From Thereva unica (taxonomy: Eukaryota; Arthropoda; Insecta; Diptera; Therevidae), in NCBI GenBank assembly GCA_949987705.1, contig OX465284.1:114683163-114747162 (forward strand): DNA of 64,000 nucleotides, written 5' to 3'. This document shows, piece after piece, positions 1-13,230 of this stretch. The position numbers and the translations under genes were made by a program. The first letter of the stretch is position 1. Every line of letters begins with the position of its first letter. The notes under the pieces are model-generated. The model saw only the letters and a program-made list of their open reading frames with translations. It had not been told where the DNA came from and did not search any database.

Positions 1-479
1 ATGAAACTTTGTAAGTCGAGCCACATCTACATATGTAGTGGATGATCATGGATTTTTGCAATAGCCTATGTCATTCAACAGAATTCAATTAGATAATCCT
101 TTTAACATTGTCACCTAGAATAGGATCAATAAAGTCGTTTTTTTTAAGTAGCAGGGATTTAGCTTTTGTCAAGTCATCCAACGACAGTGATCTGCTGAAG
201 AATCCTATAAGTTGACAAGAATTTCGTATGACTCCGTCGGTCTACTTTTTTGTCCCAAATTTTTTCCGCATGACTTTCTCTTCTGCTTCCAAAACTAGCA
301 CTTAGAGAGAGCAAATTCATCATTTAAATAAAAGCCTTAATTGTCATTTCCTTTCTAGATGATTCTTCATAATTAACTAAGTTAACTGTAAATACCTGCA
401 AAACTAATTTATTTTAATTAGAAAATCCTAAAAATAGAAACTTTCTTATCTTGATAACGAAACCTAGCGACAAGATCCT

Positions 480-1250
480 TAAAATTCCTCTATGCTAATT
501 AAATTTCTCCTTGCACCTGTCCGATGCTGCATTCGGCGCAAACATCCCGTAAAGCATTTTAAGCCCGAAAAACCGGTAAATACAGCTCGTCCGCGAGCGA
601 TAAGCAAATTAATACTTCACGCCGCAAAGTGCGCTCTTATCAGTACGTAAAACACGAATTTTAATTAAGTACCTGGCCGTAAACACACGCTTTCGTGGCG
701 TGTGAAAAGTGCGTTTCAAATAGCTGCCAATTATGTACTTGAACGTGTGCAATAAATTCCACTGTTATAGTGAATTATTTCTCATTTACCAGGCGACCAC
801 GTTTACCGCGGAGTCATTTGTTTTTTGATTTTTTTTTTCGCGGCATAAAGGTAACCCATAAGAAATTTTTCTCGAGTCCTCCGCACTCGCTCTGTTGTCT
901 CGCTCTCGGATAAAATTTGCATCCGCAACGATGTTTCGCTGTGGGTAGCGTAATGAGAATCGCAGGTGTGTCAGGGGAATATGATGTGCCGAGAATGTTC
1001 CTTCAGAGTCTTCATTCTTACCACGAACGTGGTCAACCTGTTCCCCGTGCGACCATATTTCATGCCGGTACACATCGCCATGCCACATAATCACGGCAAA
1101 ATTAAAATATTACCGGCTTCGTGGTGAATGACTTTCACGTTTGTAGGATTAAACGCGATCTCAATACCTGGCCATTGTGCGAATGATTAATTATCGGCGT
1201 TGATTTGCATTGGTCGGCGGAGGAGAGCTGCCATGGCACCGTTTGCGGAA
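480..1250. promoter_or_regulatory. Candidate cis-regulatory tract
   Basis: Higher GC and complexity than the surrounding AT-rich sequence, without coding potential. It carries an E-box CACCTG (near 516), GATA-type sites (GATAAG near 599 and CTTATC near 637), TTAATTAAGTAC (near 661) and several CG-rich words. This composition is typical of insect enhancers, but that is inference only. Confidence 0.3.
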
Positions 1251-2879
1251 TCTTCACGTTGCTAACTTCTTCTCAGTTATCGGATGTTATAATAGACGAT
1301 GAAGGATTCATAAATTAATTGTCGGAGTGATGAGCATAATAACTATTCATTATTGCAATCAAGGTAGAGTGATGAGATTTAATTACTTGAATTACTTCAT
1401 AATGTTTTATGGGTTTTATAGTTGTCTTTTGCCTTTGCAAATTGATTCGTTGGAGATAAAAGTGAATAGGAGAGTCAATGCAATTTTATTAAAACAACAG
1501 GGCATTTTACCGCAAAATAAAATCTGGATAAAACTTGTCAAAATTCATAAATTCATATACTTTTGATGAGCCTAACAACAAAACACTTTCAAAAACTAAA
1601 CTGGCTAACCACTTAATTACAAATTCTTCCTTATAGAAACACGTTTGATCTCATGTTGCCATGTCTATAGATCGTCCATGTAAATACATCGTCCTATGAA
1701 CTACCTCAAAAAGGCATGTTTAACGTCATCCAATGAGTCTCGTCTGTCCCTTATAAAGTCTCAAGTGAGAGTTCCTCCTCCAGCCATCGCCTCATAATAT
1801 CCATATCCTAAATTCGGGCTCACTTCCAATACAACCTAACCTAACCCCAACCCTTATTTGTGATAGAGCTTCGAAAAACATCTACTATGCGAAGAATGAT
1901 TCCTGAACTTTTCTTTAGGAACAACTCTTATGATTTGTTCTTCGTCTCAGGATTGTTGTTCCCTATTTTTCTAGATCGGCTGGAGAAACATACTCAAAAA
2001 TCAAAACAAATGTTTCTATTCTTTAGATCGTATATTCTGCCCCCAACGCTTTTAGCACCCTTCTTGATAATGTCGCATAAACTGATCTATAAAAGATCTT
2101 CGCCGATCCTCACTTAAAATTTCTTAAACTTTAACGGACATAATTTCATTGGTCGAGGTAGAAGTTTTCCTGAGTTCATTTTTAGCTGCTCCCGGCCTTG
2201 CCTTGAAGTGCTTTATCCATTTAAAAACTTTCGTACGAGTTGACGACCGATCGCGGTAAACCTTCTTAAATGCGTTAGTGATCTTACCAAATTTCAATTC
2301 GAGCTTCATCTAAGTAGTAGGTTTTCGCGCTCCCGTCGATCTTCCTAGGAGACTATGTAGCTCTACTTGCTTGAAGCACATCACTGAAGATAGAGCTCCG
2401 ATGCTCTGTTCTCTATCCTGGTTCTATATTCATCGTCCTTCAAGATAGACAACACCTCCACTTGAAAGAAACTCGCGTTCACCGCAAGATGCCAGGACAG
2501 TGAATTGTTAATGATCTCTGCCCAGCGGGAAATGGAGTACTGCAATACCCATATTTGAGCATTCCCTAAAAAGCTTACATCGCTCCTGTTCTCATACCGG
2601 TTCTATATATTTTTCAACATAACGTGTCATTAGAGGGGTGCATTCATTTTAGTGCTCCTTTAAAAGCGTTTTAGAAGTCTTAAAAAAAAGCGTTGTAATA
2701 AAGAAATTTTTTTTTATTTATTAACATAATCATTATAAAAACTCATACGGAAGTTCTAACGAACTTCTGGATATCCATGCAGGCCTGTGGATATGTGAAT
2801 AAGCTCCGGTGTCGAAAAGCTTTTATTTTTGCTCATCTTTCGAAATTTCCTTTTCATTTCCAAGCACAAGTTTAGTTTT

Positions 2880-3045
2880 ACCAAAACGGTCCCCCAACCA
2901 AGTACTAACCACGGCTAATGCTGCTTGTCCTCCGTATCATGCGAGAACCGAACTATTGAGTGTGCCCATATCATCTGTTATTGTCGACAAGATAATCACC
3001 TGTTTTCTTCGTCATATAAAAATACTAAAAACTCCAGTATTGCTA
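2880..3045 (-). repeat. 5S rRNA-derived repeat copy 1
   Basis: On the minus strand, 2880-2960 resembles the 5S rRNA core: GGTTCTCG, then AAGCAGCATTAGCCG, TGGTTAGTACTTGG and GGGGGACCG. This covers the internal control region of 5S genes with several substitutions, so it is not an intact gene. Sequence 2961-3045, upstream in its orientation, resembles the leader next to the copies at 26 kb and 60 kb. Confidence 0.75.
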
Positions 3046-3849
3046 CCTTAGGAACATATTTAGCAGCGCTTAAAATTAGATCCCTTGAGCAGCGCTCGTA
3101 ATTTTTCCTACTGAGTAGAACGTTCTCTAAGGTCTTGGATCCTTCAGCGAATATCCGTAGATTAAACTTTCTCAGGACGTCTCCACTTCTCTCCTCGATG
3201 GTCGACAAACTTTCTTATATTTTCTCCATTATGTAAATTATGTCATTGTGACCATAGTTATCAAAGTCACAACAACTAAAGTAATAGACATGATTGAAAC
3301 AACAGACAATATGTGTCTCAGTCGGTTGGGCCCGGTAGCCTGGGCCATAAGAAGTATGACTACCTTCCTAAAAGCTAGGGCTCTTGTCAACCTCGTGAGC
3401 TCTCGGTAGCTCCAGAGTTTTGAGTTCGAGTGAGAAAGGTATAGACAAAAGTTCCGAAAAAGTCAACTATTGCCCAGAATTGGCCTATAACCATAGACGT
3501 GCAACCCTAATTTTTTTTGCTATATTTTTGGGGAGATCGTTTTAAGCAACGTCTAGTTTTCCATTTCATTTAAGACACGTTTCACATCTCAAAACCATGA
3601 AGCAAACAAATAATTACTCTAACTAAATAAGCAACTCTCAAGTCTCCAGGAATGCATCCAAGGCCGTCTTTAAATAGGTTAAACTCTGTACCAAACTACC
3701 CATTCATACTCTCCAATAGAAACGCACTGTGCTGCAACATTATAAATTACACCACACCTGCAATGAAAAATACGAATTCTTTTTTTCAAACATCTGTTCG
3801 AATTGAAAAAAAATTCAACTCTTTTTTTCCCCTCTGATAAAAAAGCGCA

Positions 3850-4290
3850 TAAATCAACCTGCACTGCATTTGCCAACTTCCAGGTTAATTACGTCCGAAC
3901 GCGTAACGAATGAAATGAAAAGCGAACGACCATTGCATTCCCAATTAATTTAATTACATAAAAGCTAAAATTCAATTAATATTGTCAAGCCACCGGACAA
4001 TTACTACATCAGCTGTCAACGGCATCGTTAACTCCGATAAGCGGTGAATAATGCTCGGCATTTGATACGACGTTGTTGTCGCCATTGTCCGCACCCGAAA
4101 TTGCTTAATCGACGACTGCTCGTCATCGAGCTGTCGAGCATCGACCAAGAACTTACGAACAACAACAACAAGTTCCACCCAATTGCGCGGGCTCGTCAAT
4201 TTATACGAATTTGGACAGTCACGTGTCAAACTGATCGATTCGCAGTTGCGCAGTTGGTTCGGTCCCTTTGTAGTACATACACTTAACCAA
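3850..4290. promoter_or_regulatory. Candidate cis-regulatory tract
   Basis: A complex non-coding block with CG-containing words and homeodomain-type TTAATTA and AATTAATTTAATTAC motifs (about 3885-3960), followed by CGTCGTTGTCGCC-type sequence near 4070. The short open frames on both strands lack domain similarity. Called by contrast with flanking low-complexity DNA. Confidence 0.28.
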
Positions 4291-4429
4291 AAACGATCGA
4301 GATGGCGCTCATGCTGTATCCGAATTTGGACACCATACTGGGCCTAGTTTATTAGTATGCAGCAAATGAAGGGCCGCTAACTGTTTTGATGGTAAACATG
4401 CCACAGTAAATATATAGTGTGTGCCCGGT

Positions 4430-4620
4430 CTAGTCTTGTTTTCGATTTTTTTTCATTTCCGAAATGCAGAGAGACTTGCCCGTCGTCGTCCGTCGTCGTT
4501 AGGGCTAGGTCAGTAGTTGCTTTGTTCTCGGGTGTTTTTAGTGTGTTCAATTCGGAAAGGGACGATTAGCATTTTTAGCTGACCGACTTTCTGGACGTTC
4601 CGAGGTGTTAGGAAACTGAA
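4430..4620 (+). promoter_or_regulatory. Possible transcription start or 5' leader region
   Basis: Contains tandem CGTCGTCGTCCGTCGTCG-type words and a TCAGT initiator-like motif (near 4510), then a gene-free leader-like tract. It lies upstream of the first recognised tensin exon on the same strand. No TATA box is evident. The position makes it a candidate start for the long tensin transcript, nothing more. Confidence 0.2.
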
Positions 4621-6881
4621 AGATGAGAGAAAATGAGAAAATTCGGTGATGATAGTAGTTTTTATTATCATAACAATGGCGGCGATAAATTTACGAGGAA
4701 TAAATCATAGATTAGGACAGGGCTTTGCTTTCATCGTGAAGGGATTTGCCACGCTTTTTGTTCGGGCTGCACGTACGTAATCTGTTCGGAAATTTGAAAA
4801 ACATAAGAAGAGAGATTTGAATAATTTAATAAAGAAAACGAAAACAAAACAAAAATTCCTAACTTCGTGTCTGTTTTGTTTTACTCAAGAAGAAGAAAAA
4901 ACAGACTTTCGTAAATTACACACCTTTAAGACCAGTTCAAGGCCCAAAGTAAAATCCCCCAAACACCTCGCAATCACCAAAGAAATCACGCTAATTTGTG
5001 CGCTGCTCAGTCTTTTGCGCACCGGTGGATCGGCGCAGGTTTCAAATTAGCCACAACAGCCGCGCATCGTAAATGACTCCTTAAATAAAATTTGGACTAT
5101 AATTTTGGGCCTTTGCTTTTTTCGAGGATTCTTCAAGTCTTGAGAATCGATGAAGCAAGGAAGACCAACTTTTAAGTGTTTGTGGCTGTACGAAGAAGAA
5201 AATTCCAGGGGCTCTTCGCTTCGGTCTGGAGTCTGGAACCTGATGGCAAATCCCTTTTATAGACGGACGACGTCTTTCGGCGGTGTGCAGCGGATGCAAT
5301 TTGCGAAAACGACATGTGTGACGACGACGACGGTGTACCAGACTGGCGGTAAAATTAAATGAAAATATATGGGATGATAGTATCCTTGGTTTTTTTTGGT
5401 TTTGTTCCTTGTCCGCGGATCATTTTATTACGCACCAAATCCTGTGTGCTGGCACAGACACGCTAAGAGCTTGTGGAACGAGACCATAAAAAATGCCTTT
5501 GAAATTATTTTTGGAACAAGAAACCACAGAGAAAAATGCTGAAGAAAATTGATTTTTAGCAAAAATTTCAAAAATTTTGCGGCTGCGGGGCTGGATAATT
5601 TATTTTTAAGCGATGAAGTTTTGAATAAATGTGTCAACGCGATGAAGGCAAGCTTTGGGGGAATTTTAATTGCACGAGCCACAGGTGCAACAATATTAAG
5701 ATCATTTGCTTAAGATCAATATTAAGATCATTCTAATCAGTGTTTTAAGGGGAAAGACTTGAGCTCGGTCGTCTCTTATACTATCGGCAGTTCTATCATA
5801 TCATAGAGCGTAATGTCAAACAGCAAGCTTTAGTTCCACGCCAGTTGAAAAATTCAACGCGAACTCAACCTTAAAATAACCTCAGCTCGCATACAATTTC
5901 CACATATTCAACTGAGAATAAAATTGACCTCAGTTCGCCCAACTGAACTCGAACTGAAGCTGAGTAGCAGCTCGCTCAAAAAAAAGTAATCAATTGGAAT
6001 AACCGAATGCCATTCCAGTGAGCTTTTGATGATTGAAATCGATAGCGTCAAGGCAAAAACTTTATGGCCTTGAAGAGATCAGAACTCATAATATTTTTGA
6101 TTGCACTCGTCTTTGCTCATTGTTGTGTTCAATGTCGTCTTAAGAAGCTTGCATTGACAAATTACAAAGAAGTTCCAGTTGAATTCTTTGCAGCCGCGTC
6201 AATTCTGTGGTAATGCAAGTAATCTAGGCTACCCTAGACCCTAATTCATCTGATCTGCAAATCTTAGCTATAGGACCATTATCGACGATCGGTGATCTAT
6301 GATGTCTCAGATTTGTCGTTTCAATCAGAACCGAAGGCTGGCTTTGGTCTGTCAATGTATGTGGATATGATTCTGTCGTTTAGTTTAACGACGAAGTATT
6401 CTAGTTTGATTATTTGGCGTGGTCCTTCGTATGAAGATTCGAAAGGTTTCCGAACACCGTCAACTCGTATGAATTCTTAGTCGCTGTCGGCTATTGCGCT
6501 ATGTAAACTTCCATTCTTGCCGAAGATGTGTTTGGTACAAATACTAGTTTTATCTAGGAGCCCCTTCTAGGGAGATTTTGAAGCGGTTTTAATTCGGTGT
6601 TGTGCCTGAGCTAGTTTAGATAGATAGAAGGTGTTTGAGTCGACTTTGTCGGTTACCAGTGAGTGCGACAAGTAGAATGAGTGGGATAAAGTTTTGCTTT
6701 CTTGGTAGTCTAATATCTGCGATAAACTGTGATATTAGCTGACAGAATAGGTGACAGCTTGGAATAAAAATCTAGAAGTTGCTATCGTAGAACTAAGTTG
6801 CTTCTAGGATCGAGGTTTTCACCTTGAGGCATGCGAATCTACTGTTTAGGGAAGTCCTTTCGAGGCACGCAAGTGTTTACT

Positions 6882-7142
6882 CAGGGGCGACGCTTTCGTA
6901 GGTGCAAATGATGCACTTGCACCGGGTGCAATTGGACATTGGATGGGTGCAATTGTTTTTAAAAAAATTTAATATTTGAAAAAAAAAAAACTTGAAAAAA
7001 TCTTCTCGTGACTTCATTTTCAAGGAATTCATTTTTATTACCACCGTTTTTTCCAGTTTATTTTCTCGATAAAATATTCTGTAAGTTTGGGGTGCAATAT
7101 GGCATATTGCACCGGGCGCAAAAAAACCAAGCGCCGACCCTG
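6882..7142. mobile_element. hAT-type MITE, 261 bp
   Basis: The left end CAGGGGCGACGCTT and the right end AAGCGCCGACCCTG are imperfect inverted repeats beginning CAGGG, as in hAT elements. The flanking 8-bp words TGTTTACT (6874-6881) and TATCTACC (7143-7150) match at 5 of 8 positions, consistent with an aged 8-bp target duplication. Inner sub-terminal copies of GTGCAATATG / CACCGGGTGCA add symmetry. No transposase is encoded. Confidence 0.7.
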
Positions 7143-7871
7143 TATCTACCGAAATTCAATTCAGCGAGATGCTTTTCGATCGGTTCTACTGGTAATAATC
7201 GTACCTTCTAACTTGATAGAAACGCAGTTTAGGTCTATTGAAACTTCGTTTATCATCGTCTTTTTATTGCAGACTTTAAATTAATACCGATTATTATCCC
7301 TTTTCTCGTCTGTATTTTCCCTTTAAGCTTATTTATTTTAGTTTTACTTTTCAATCTAGAAATTATTCATCTGTAATTGAAACGAAACTATCCTAATGCC
7401 CTTTGCTTCTACTTAAAGTCTATTATCTTGTCACGTTTCCGAATATGAAGCTGTGCAGTTGTTTGAAAAAACCAGTAATGATTTTTCTTACGATAAAACT
7501 GAAATACGAGGCACAGTTGGTACTTATCGTTTGCCTGTAAATAAATTGGCATTAAGTAGGCTTATCTCGTCCTGGGTGGTCAAACTCCACGGAGGCTGAT
7601 TGCTAAGTTTAAAAATTATGCAGTCGAAACTCTGTCAAATCTTTCATCGATTTTATTTTTTTAATCCAATAACTCCTTTTGCCCATACCCACCAAATTAA
7701 CCAAAGAAAAACGTCAACAAACCACAAAAATTGTGATAAATCTTCACTAAAGTCAATAAATCGGCTGCAAGTCCCTAATTCCATATTAATCGCCATCCTT
7801 TAAGATATTCATTAAGAAAACATTATTCTTATCCTTTTTTCTCATTTCCATCTGTTTGCTTAATTTTTCAG

Positions 7872-8075
7872 TTTCCAGTTAAGTCGAAGCACCATCAACA
7901 GGTATCAGATAGCCTGCGGCTGCACTATGTCACGCAGCGCGTCTTGGCATCCGTTCTGCCGCGACGAGATCCGCAAGATCCTTCGGTCAACAGACCACAC
8001 AGCGAGGAGCACGGTGTCCTACCGGATAAGTACGAGAAGGAGGTGATATCGATGCTGAAGCAGAAACATGGAAAG
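7872..8075 (+). CDS. by: Tensin exon A: N-terminal part of the PTP-like domain
   Basis: This exon encodes the start of the tensin phosphatase-like domain, including LRLHYVTQRVLASVLP and YEKEVISMLKQKHGK. These match the opening strand and first helix of the PTEN/tensin PTP fold. The donor is the strong GTAAGT at 8076 (phase 0). The 5' boundary is ambiguous: AG acceptors end at 7871, 7878 and 7901, and the frame is open through all of them. I chose 7871 because it follows the best pyrimidine tract. No ATG lies in frame in the exon upstream of the domain, so initiation is in an upstream exon not identified here. Confidence 0.9.
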
Positions 8076-11000
8076 GTAAGTATTGGCCGAAGAAGGAGGC
8101 CCGCCACCGCCCGGCCGAGATGCCCTAACGATATCGAAATTTATGTATTTTATCTTGCAGAATTATCGAGTATTCGATCTGGAGTCGTGCATATCTGTTG
8201 TAACGTTAGAGAGGATTTGCGAGCTCTGCAAGCACATTGACAAGTGGTTAAACAGTGGTCAGGACAAGGTTGTGGTGCTCCAGGACAGGTGAGTTTGAGC
8301 TTAGAGGATATAAAGTGCTTCTCTCCTTGAGATCGTACAGTGATAGATGATGGATACATCCGCCCCAGCGAGAAGTTTTAGCTCGGATGTTTTAGTGGAA
8401 ATATAGTTCGGGTAATGGATGGCCTTGTTTCGTACACAGAGTGAACGTTCTAAAAATCACGCAATTTCTGTTGAAATTCTATTCGCATCCCGCAAATGGT
8501 CTGTGATAAATTGGAGCTGCACAACATGTCTATCCGCATTTATTGCTACATTCTGTGGCTAACAGTTTACCATTAAATCTCTCGCTCTATGTTTGCGTTA
8601 ATATCTGGTTTCCATCTTTCCATAGACGCGCAGCAGCAGCAGCACATCTAATCGCCCTTCTTGCCCATTTCGTGCACCGCATGCATTTGGCTTAGATTAA
8701 CACACAATCCGCCACGCTTTTCTGGGTATTCAATTAGTTTTCCGTAAAGTTTTTCCCCGCGTTTCTTTTGCAGCTAATGTGGACGGACGGTGTATATACC
8801 GCGGACGGATCAAGCGTTTCGTACTCTCGTATAGCTTCTAGCTGCTATGCTATGGCTGATTACAGAGGAGCGTGGTGTGTATGCGGATTATACCTCTCCT
8901 TGATCTTAGCCTCTAGTACTACTGGGCTTTGGAAACTTGAAGATTTATTCATTCACACGTCCGCGTCTGTTGACTCGGGAGAGGAGAAATAAAGATCGAG
9001 GCTGTAGGCTACACACGATCTTTCAGTCGACTCGTACCAGATTAGGATGAACCTATTTTCTCATAAGTCTTAAGTACATTGTTTCTAGGTCTAGGATCCA
9101 TATATAGAATGTGGTTGATGCGAATGCTATTTTATCCGAGAAAATTTTAATCTGTGTGGGGCGAGCGTGGATAGTGTTGGGCCGTAATTGGAATGTATTC
9201 ATTAGTAATTTTCAATAGTTTGAAATGATGGAGCATTTCATAAGTTAATTATTACGTTTTGTACTGCTTCATCTGTACTTTGTTTTGTTGTTGCAATGTT
9301 GGAGAATTAGTAAAAGTAGAAACTCGTTTTATGGGACTTATGTATTACAGCATTCAGGGACTTTTTCTGTATCCAATCCTTACATCCATGAAATACTACA
9401 AAACTTATTTAGGAATTAGTCGTTAAAAATAATAAAATTTATGCCAATATTTCCCAATTGTTTTGGCGCATCCTATATCACTGACGCCGTGCCGTTAGAT
9501 ATGGCCGTAGACGCGCAGCATTCACGAAGGGCACTTAGCCTGTACGTGGTCATCCATTTTCTACTGTTAGGTGTCCTTTTAAACGCTACTGCCCACCCTG
9601 GCGCTGCCTAAAGTAAGAATCAGCTCTAGCGTCATCTGTTCCCATACCTTGAAGACACTTGTTTTCTCAGTGTGCTGATCAGCAAACATTCTGATCACCT
9701 ATCGTGCGAACATCGGAGCATGTTTTAGTCGCTTTCAAGGCTCTGCACGATGCGGTGAAAGTTTCATTCGAATGTTGGCTTCTAGCGATAAAAGCCCGAA
9801 CATGTCCAAATACGAACATTGGACGCTTGACATTAGACACTCGCAGTTTGAGTATTGGCCACACGATGCCTCTTACCATCAAGTTAAAACCAACATTAGA
9901 GAGCGTTCATAGAATTGTGTAGGCTTTAGATAGCTTCGTTCGCGCATAATTCGATCTCATGCTGCAAACATGTTAAGGGCGATCGACGAATCGCCTGTCA
10001 AAAACTAATAGAATACATGCCGACCGAATCATTCTAATTTCTATTTAGTAGCCGTTGCCTGTCAAAGCGCCATGGGTGCTATGGCATCGGATTGTGCTGC
10101 TATTTCCGTGTGTTTCTGATGCGCGTGTAGCATAATCGGCTATTGGCGTTATTATCTTGGTCGCCGTCGCTCGTAGTGTGGGCAGACAACGAATAAATTC
10201 CTCAGTACTTGACGAAAATCATTTGGCCATCGCCCTAAGCATGTTTACAGCATCATAGAAGCGTCGTTTTACCAGCACTTCTCCGATGTCATCCGCGCAC
10301 CAGATCGAAACGCTCCTTTTGGGAGGCGTAGCCTAAATACATTGTGATCCACAAGAGGGGACCCAGAATAGATCTCTACGGCACAACGTGGGCCCATCTT
10401 CTAACTCACAATGAAGTGATCTACCTTCTAAGAATGGTTGTTGCCAAATAAAAATTTCGAAGGGGGTCAGTTTGTCAGACTACCCACACCGGGGGCCAAC
10501 ACGATCCGCCGAGTACTGCTTGTCGTACTCCTGAACTCAACTCAAAGCTTCCATTATGGAGAACTCTATATTTAGCTTTGTTGTATATTGTTGCCATTAT
10601 CAATTAGGCAGTCCACGTTGTATCAGTGCCTGCCATATAAAGCCCTAATAACCGACTTGCGTGCCCCTATCCAGCTTCTACCGCGAAAAATGCTAGTTGA
10701 CTGTGTTACCACATAAAAGAAGGGTTTGCTCGCCATGTTACGGGGTGCGCCATCTAGACCTTCGGTATTTCAACATTGAATAATTCTGACATTTTCCAAT
10801 CGATTTCGACAAATTCAGACGATTCTGAAACCTCATTCAATACCATTTTAGCTATGAATCAATGCATACCGAAAGAACGCTCTGAAATTGCAGCACTTTA
10901 CATTGAAAACAATGGATCAATTGTGAAAACTGTGCATGCTTGTAAAACACGTTAAGTGGCAAAATGCTTATTTGGAGTGGCTTCCTCGTTCTTCGTTCAA

Positions 11001-13167
11001 CAGCGCCCTCACTCAAAGCTAACATATGTACGAGCCGAAATACCTGATGCAACACCCGAAATGTTTGTCAATGTTAAACATGATAGCCGGAAAGGAGCTT
11101 CTTTTTGCGCATCGAATGGAGGTGGTCATTAAATTATCATTGTATTCAAAAACTGATTTGAAATAAGTGGTAGAGAATATCCTAAATAAATCTCGCTCAT
11201 TTGTCAAAATCGGCTGAAAAATGTCAAAGTTATTTAAGATTGAAATACCGAAGGTCTAGATGGCGCACCTCCTACAACTTGTCCAAAAGAATTGCATACT
11301 TATATGGTGCTGTCCGTGTTCTGTTCCATCTACATTTTAATCCGCTTAATGAAATGATCCTACAAATTGTCGTCTTTCAATGCATTACTACATAATTGTC
11401 CAAAATTACGCAAGTCATAAACGTTCGAATTAAAATCGATTTAACAAATTGCTAAGAAAAAAACCCTTCATCAATTAAAAAAAAATGCCACATAATTGCA
11501 GTCGACGAGCCCAATCTGTCCAGACAGTTCTCCCAACTAAAAGACTTAATAATCCCAAGAGGTTACCACAGTGCATATACCACCAACAAAAGACAACATT
11601 TATTGAACTCACTTACAAAGGAGCATCACGAGACACGTTTCATAGCGTCATCCTGCATGACATTTGACCAGCTCTGCCATAGACGATCTCTCTAAACAGA
11701 GCTGCAATTTTCTATCAATACGTCAAAGCAGGCAATTAATCATAGGTGATCGAGGTGCATGCGACTGTCATTATCTGAATAATGGCAACGTTCCAATGCG
11801 GCGCGCATTTTCTGAATGATCTCTCTTCTTCTTGGCCAGACAGCTGCCGTAGCCCACGAATTGACGAGAATATACTTAGTTGTTGTTGTTGTTGTGTACC
11901 TTTAATCGGACGCTTCTGAACATTTCTCCAGATATCTTGATGTCCGTGACCGTAGACTTACTTGGGTTTGCCCAGGTGACTCGGCACTTTCGTTATTAGA
12001 AAATGATATCATTACGAGCGCTATAAGATAGGCCCTTGGATAGGCAAAAAATTATTCAAACGTGACAGTGGACTGTTACTCCAGCGGCTTCCGTTTCTGA
12101 TTGGTTCCCCTCGACCGGAAACCAGTTTGTTCGGGATCTCTGCATAGCTAGACCTCGTTCGGGTCCGGATCCGTATTGGTAAAGAGTTAACCTAAATTGG
12201 CTGGAAAATTACGTCCAGGAGAAAAAATATATAATTAGAAGCCTGCGCCATTAATAAACCCGAGAGAAAACAAACAGAACTAAAACGAAAACTAAATAAA
12301 CAAAATAAAAATTTTTGTTTTTAATTAACACCCGCGGATGGAGGATTCCAATTTCCTCCCCGGGGCATGTTTACCACATCTAGCCTCAAGGCTAGCCCCC
12401 CAGTCCCGCAGTTGCGATCCGCCCGGATGGCCTTATATAGATGCAGTTGCTTAGATTCTGGGAAGTGTTAGAAGACAAAATAAGCAAGAACCGCGCAGTT
12501 GAGTGGAAAATGCACTTTATGCACTTCTCTGTATCTCGATAGAAACTACACGTGGCTGGGGCTATGGTCGCTCTCCTATGGAACGAATCTGGAGCTGGTG
12601 CAGGCAACCGCCGGACGGATAGATGGGTAGTAGTAAACAATCACAAGACCTACTTGATTAGCCCATAATGCAGTCTCTGCCATCGAGAATGTTTTGAAGA
12701 CTTCTTCTGAGATAATCGGGAACGTCTGGTGGGTTAAATTCCGTATTATCGCGGCTGGACTGCTGCAGATGACTAAGGAGGAGGCGAGTATGGATTATCT
12801 CAAATGGTTTTGTTAGAATTTAATCGAGAATGAATGGTGGCAATTTCCTTGATTAAGTGTTGATAAAGGGCTTATGAGTCATTCGAACGCATTTTTAGTT
12901 ATTTAGTCAGGTATGGAATTGGGTGAATTCGTTGGTGGTGATTGGTTTCTTTGACATTTGCCTCAATCCAGGAATGTTTTGTGTGTGTGGAAATGGCAGT
13001 CTCAGACCGACTTGAATGCGAAACAAATTCTAATTACCGCTCCCCATATATCCTAACGAAGCACAACCTGACCTTACAACGGGCCAACACCGGCCGTGAT
13101 TGTAGCATAGTCCTCGGCCATGTGCCGGACATCAGAAGGCTGTTTGCAGGACTGTATGGCCGTACAC

Positions 13168-13230
<63 letters not shown>

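Larger units (their letters stand above)
1..7871 (+). other. 5' flank or upstream introns of tensin, no coding exon recognised
   Basis: No exon of the gene could be identified before 7872. The region holds two candidate regulatory tracts (about 480-1250 and 3850-4290), a possible promoter or leader tract (4430-4620), one 5S-derived repeat (2880-3045) and a hAT-type MITE (6882-7142). The remainder is unclassified AT-rich DNA. Confidence 0.6.
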
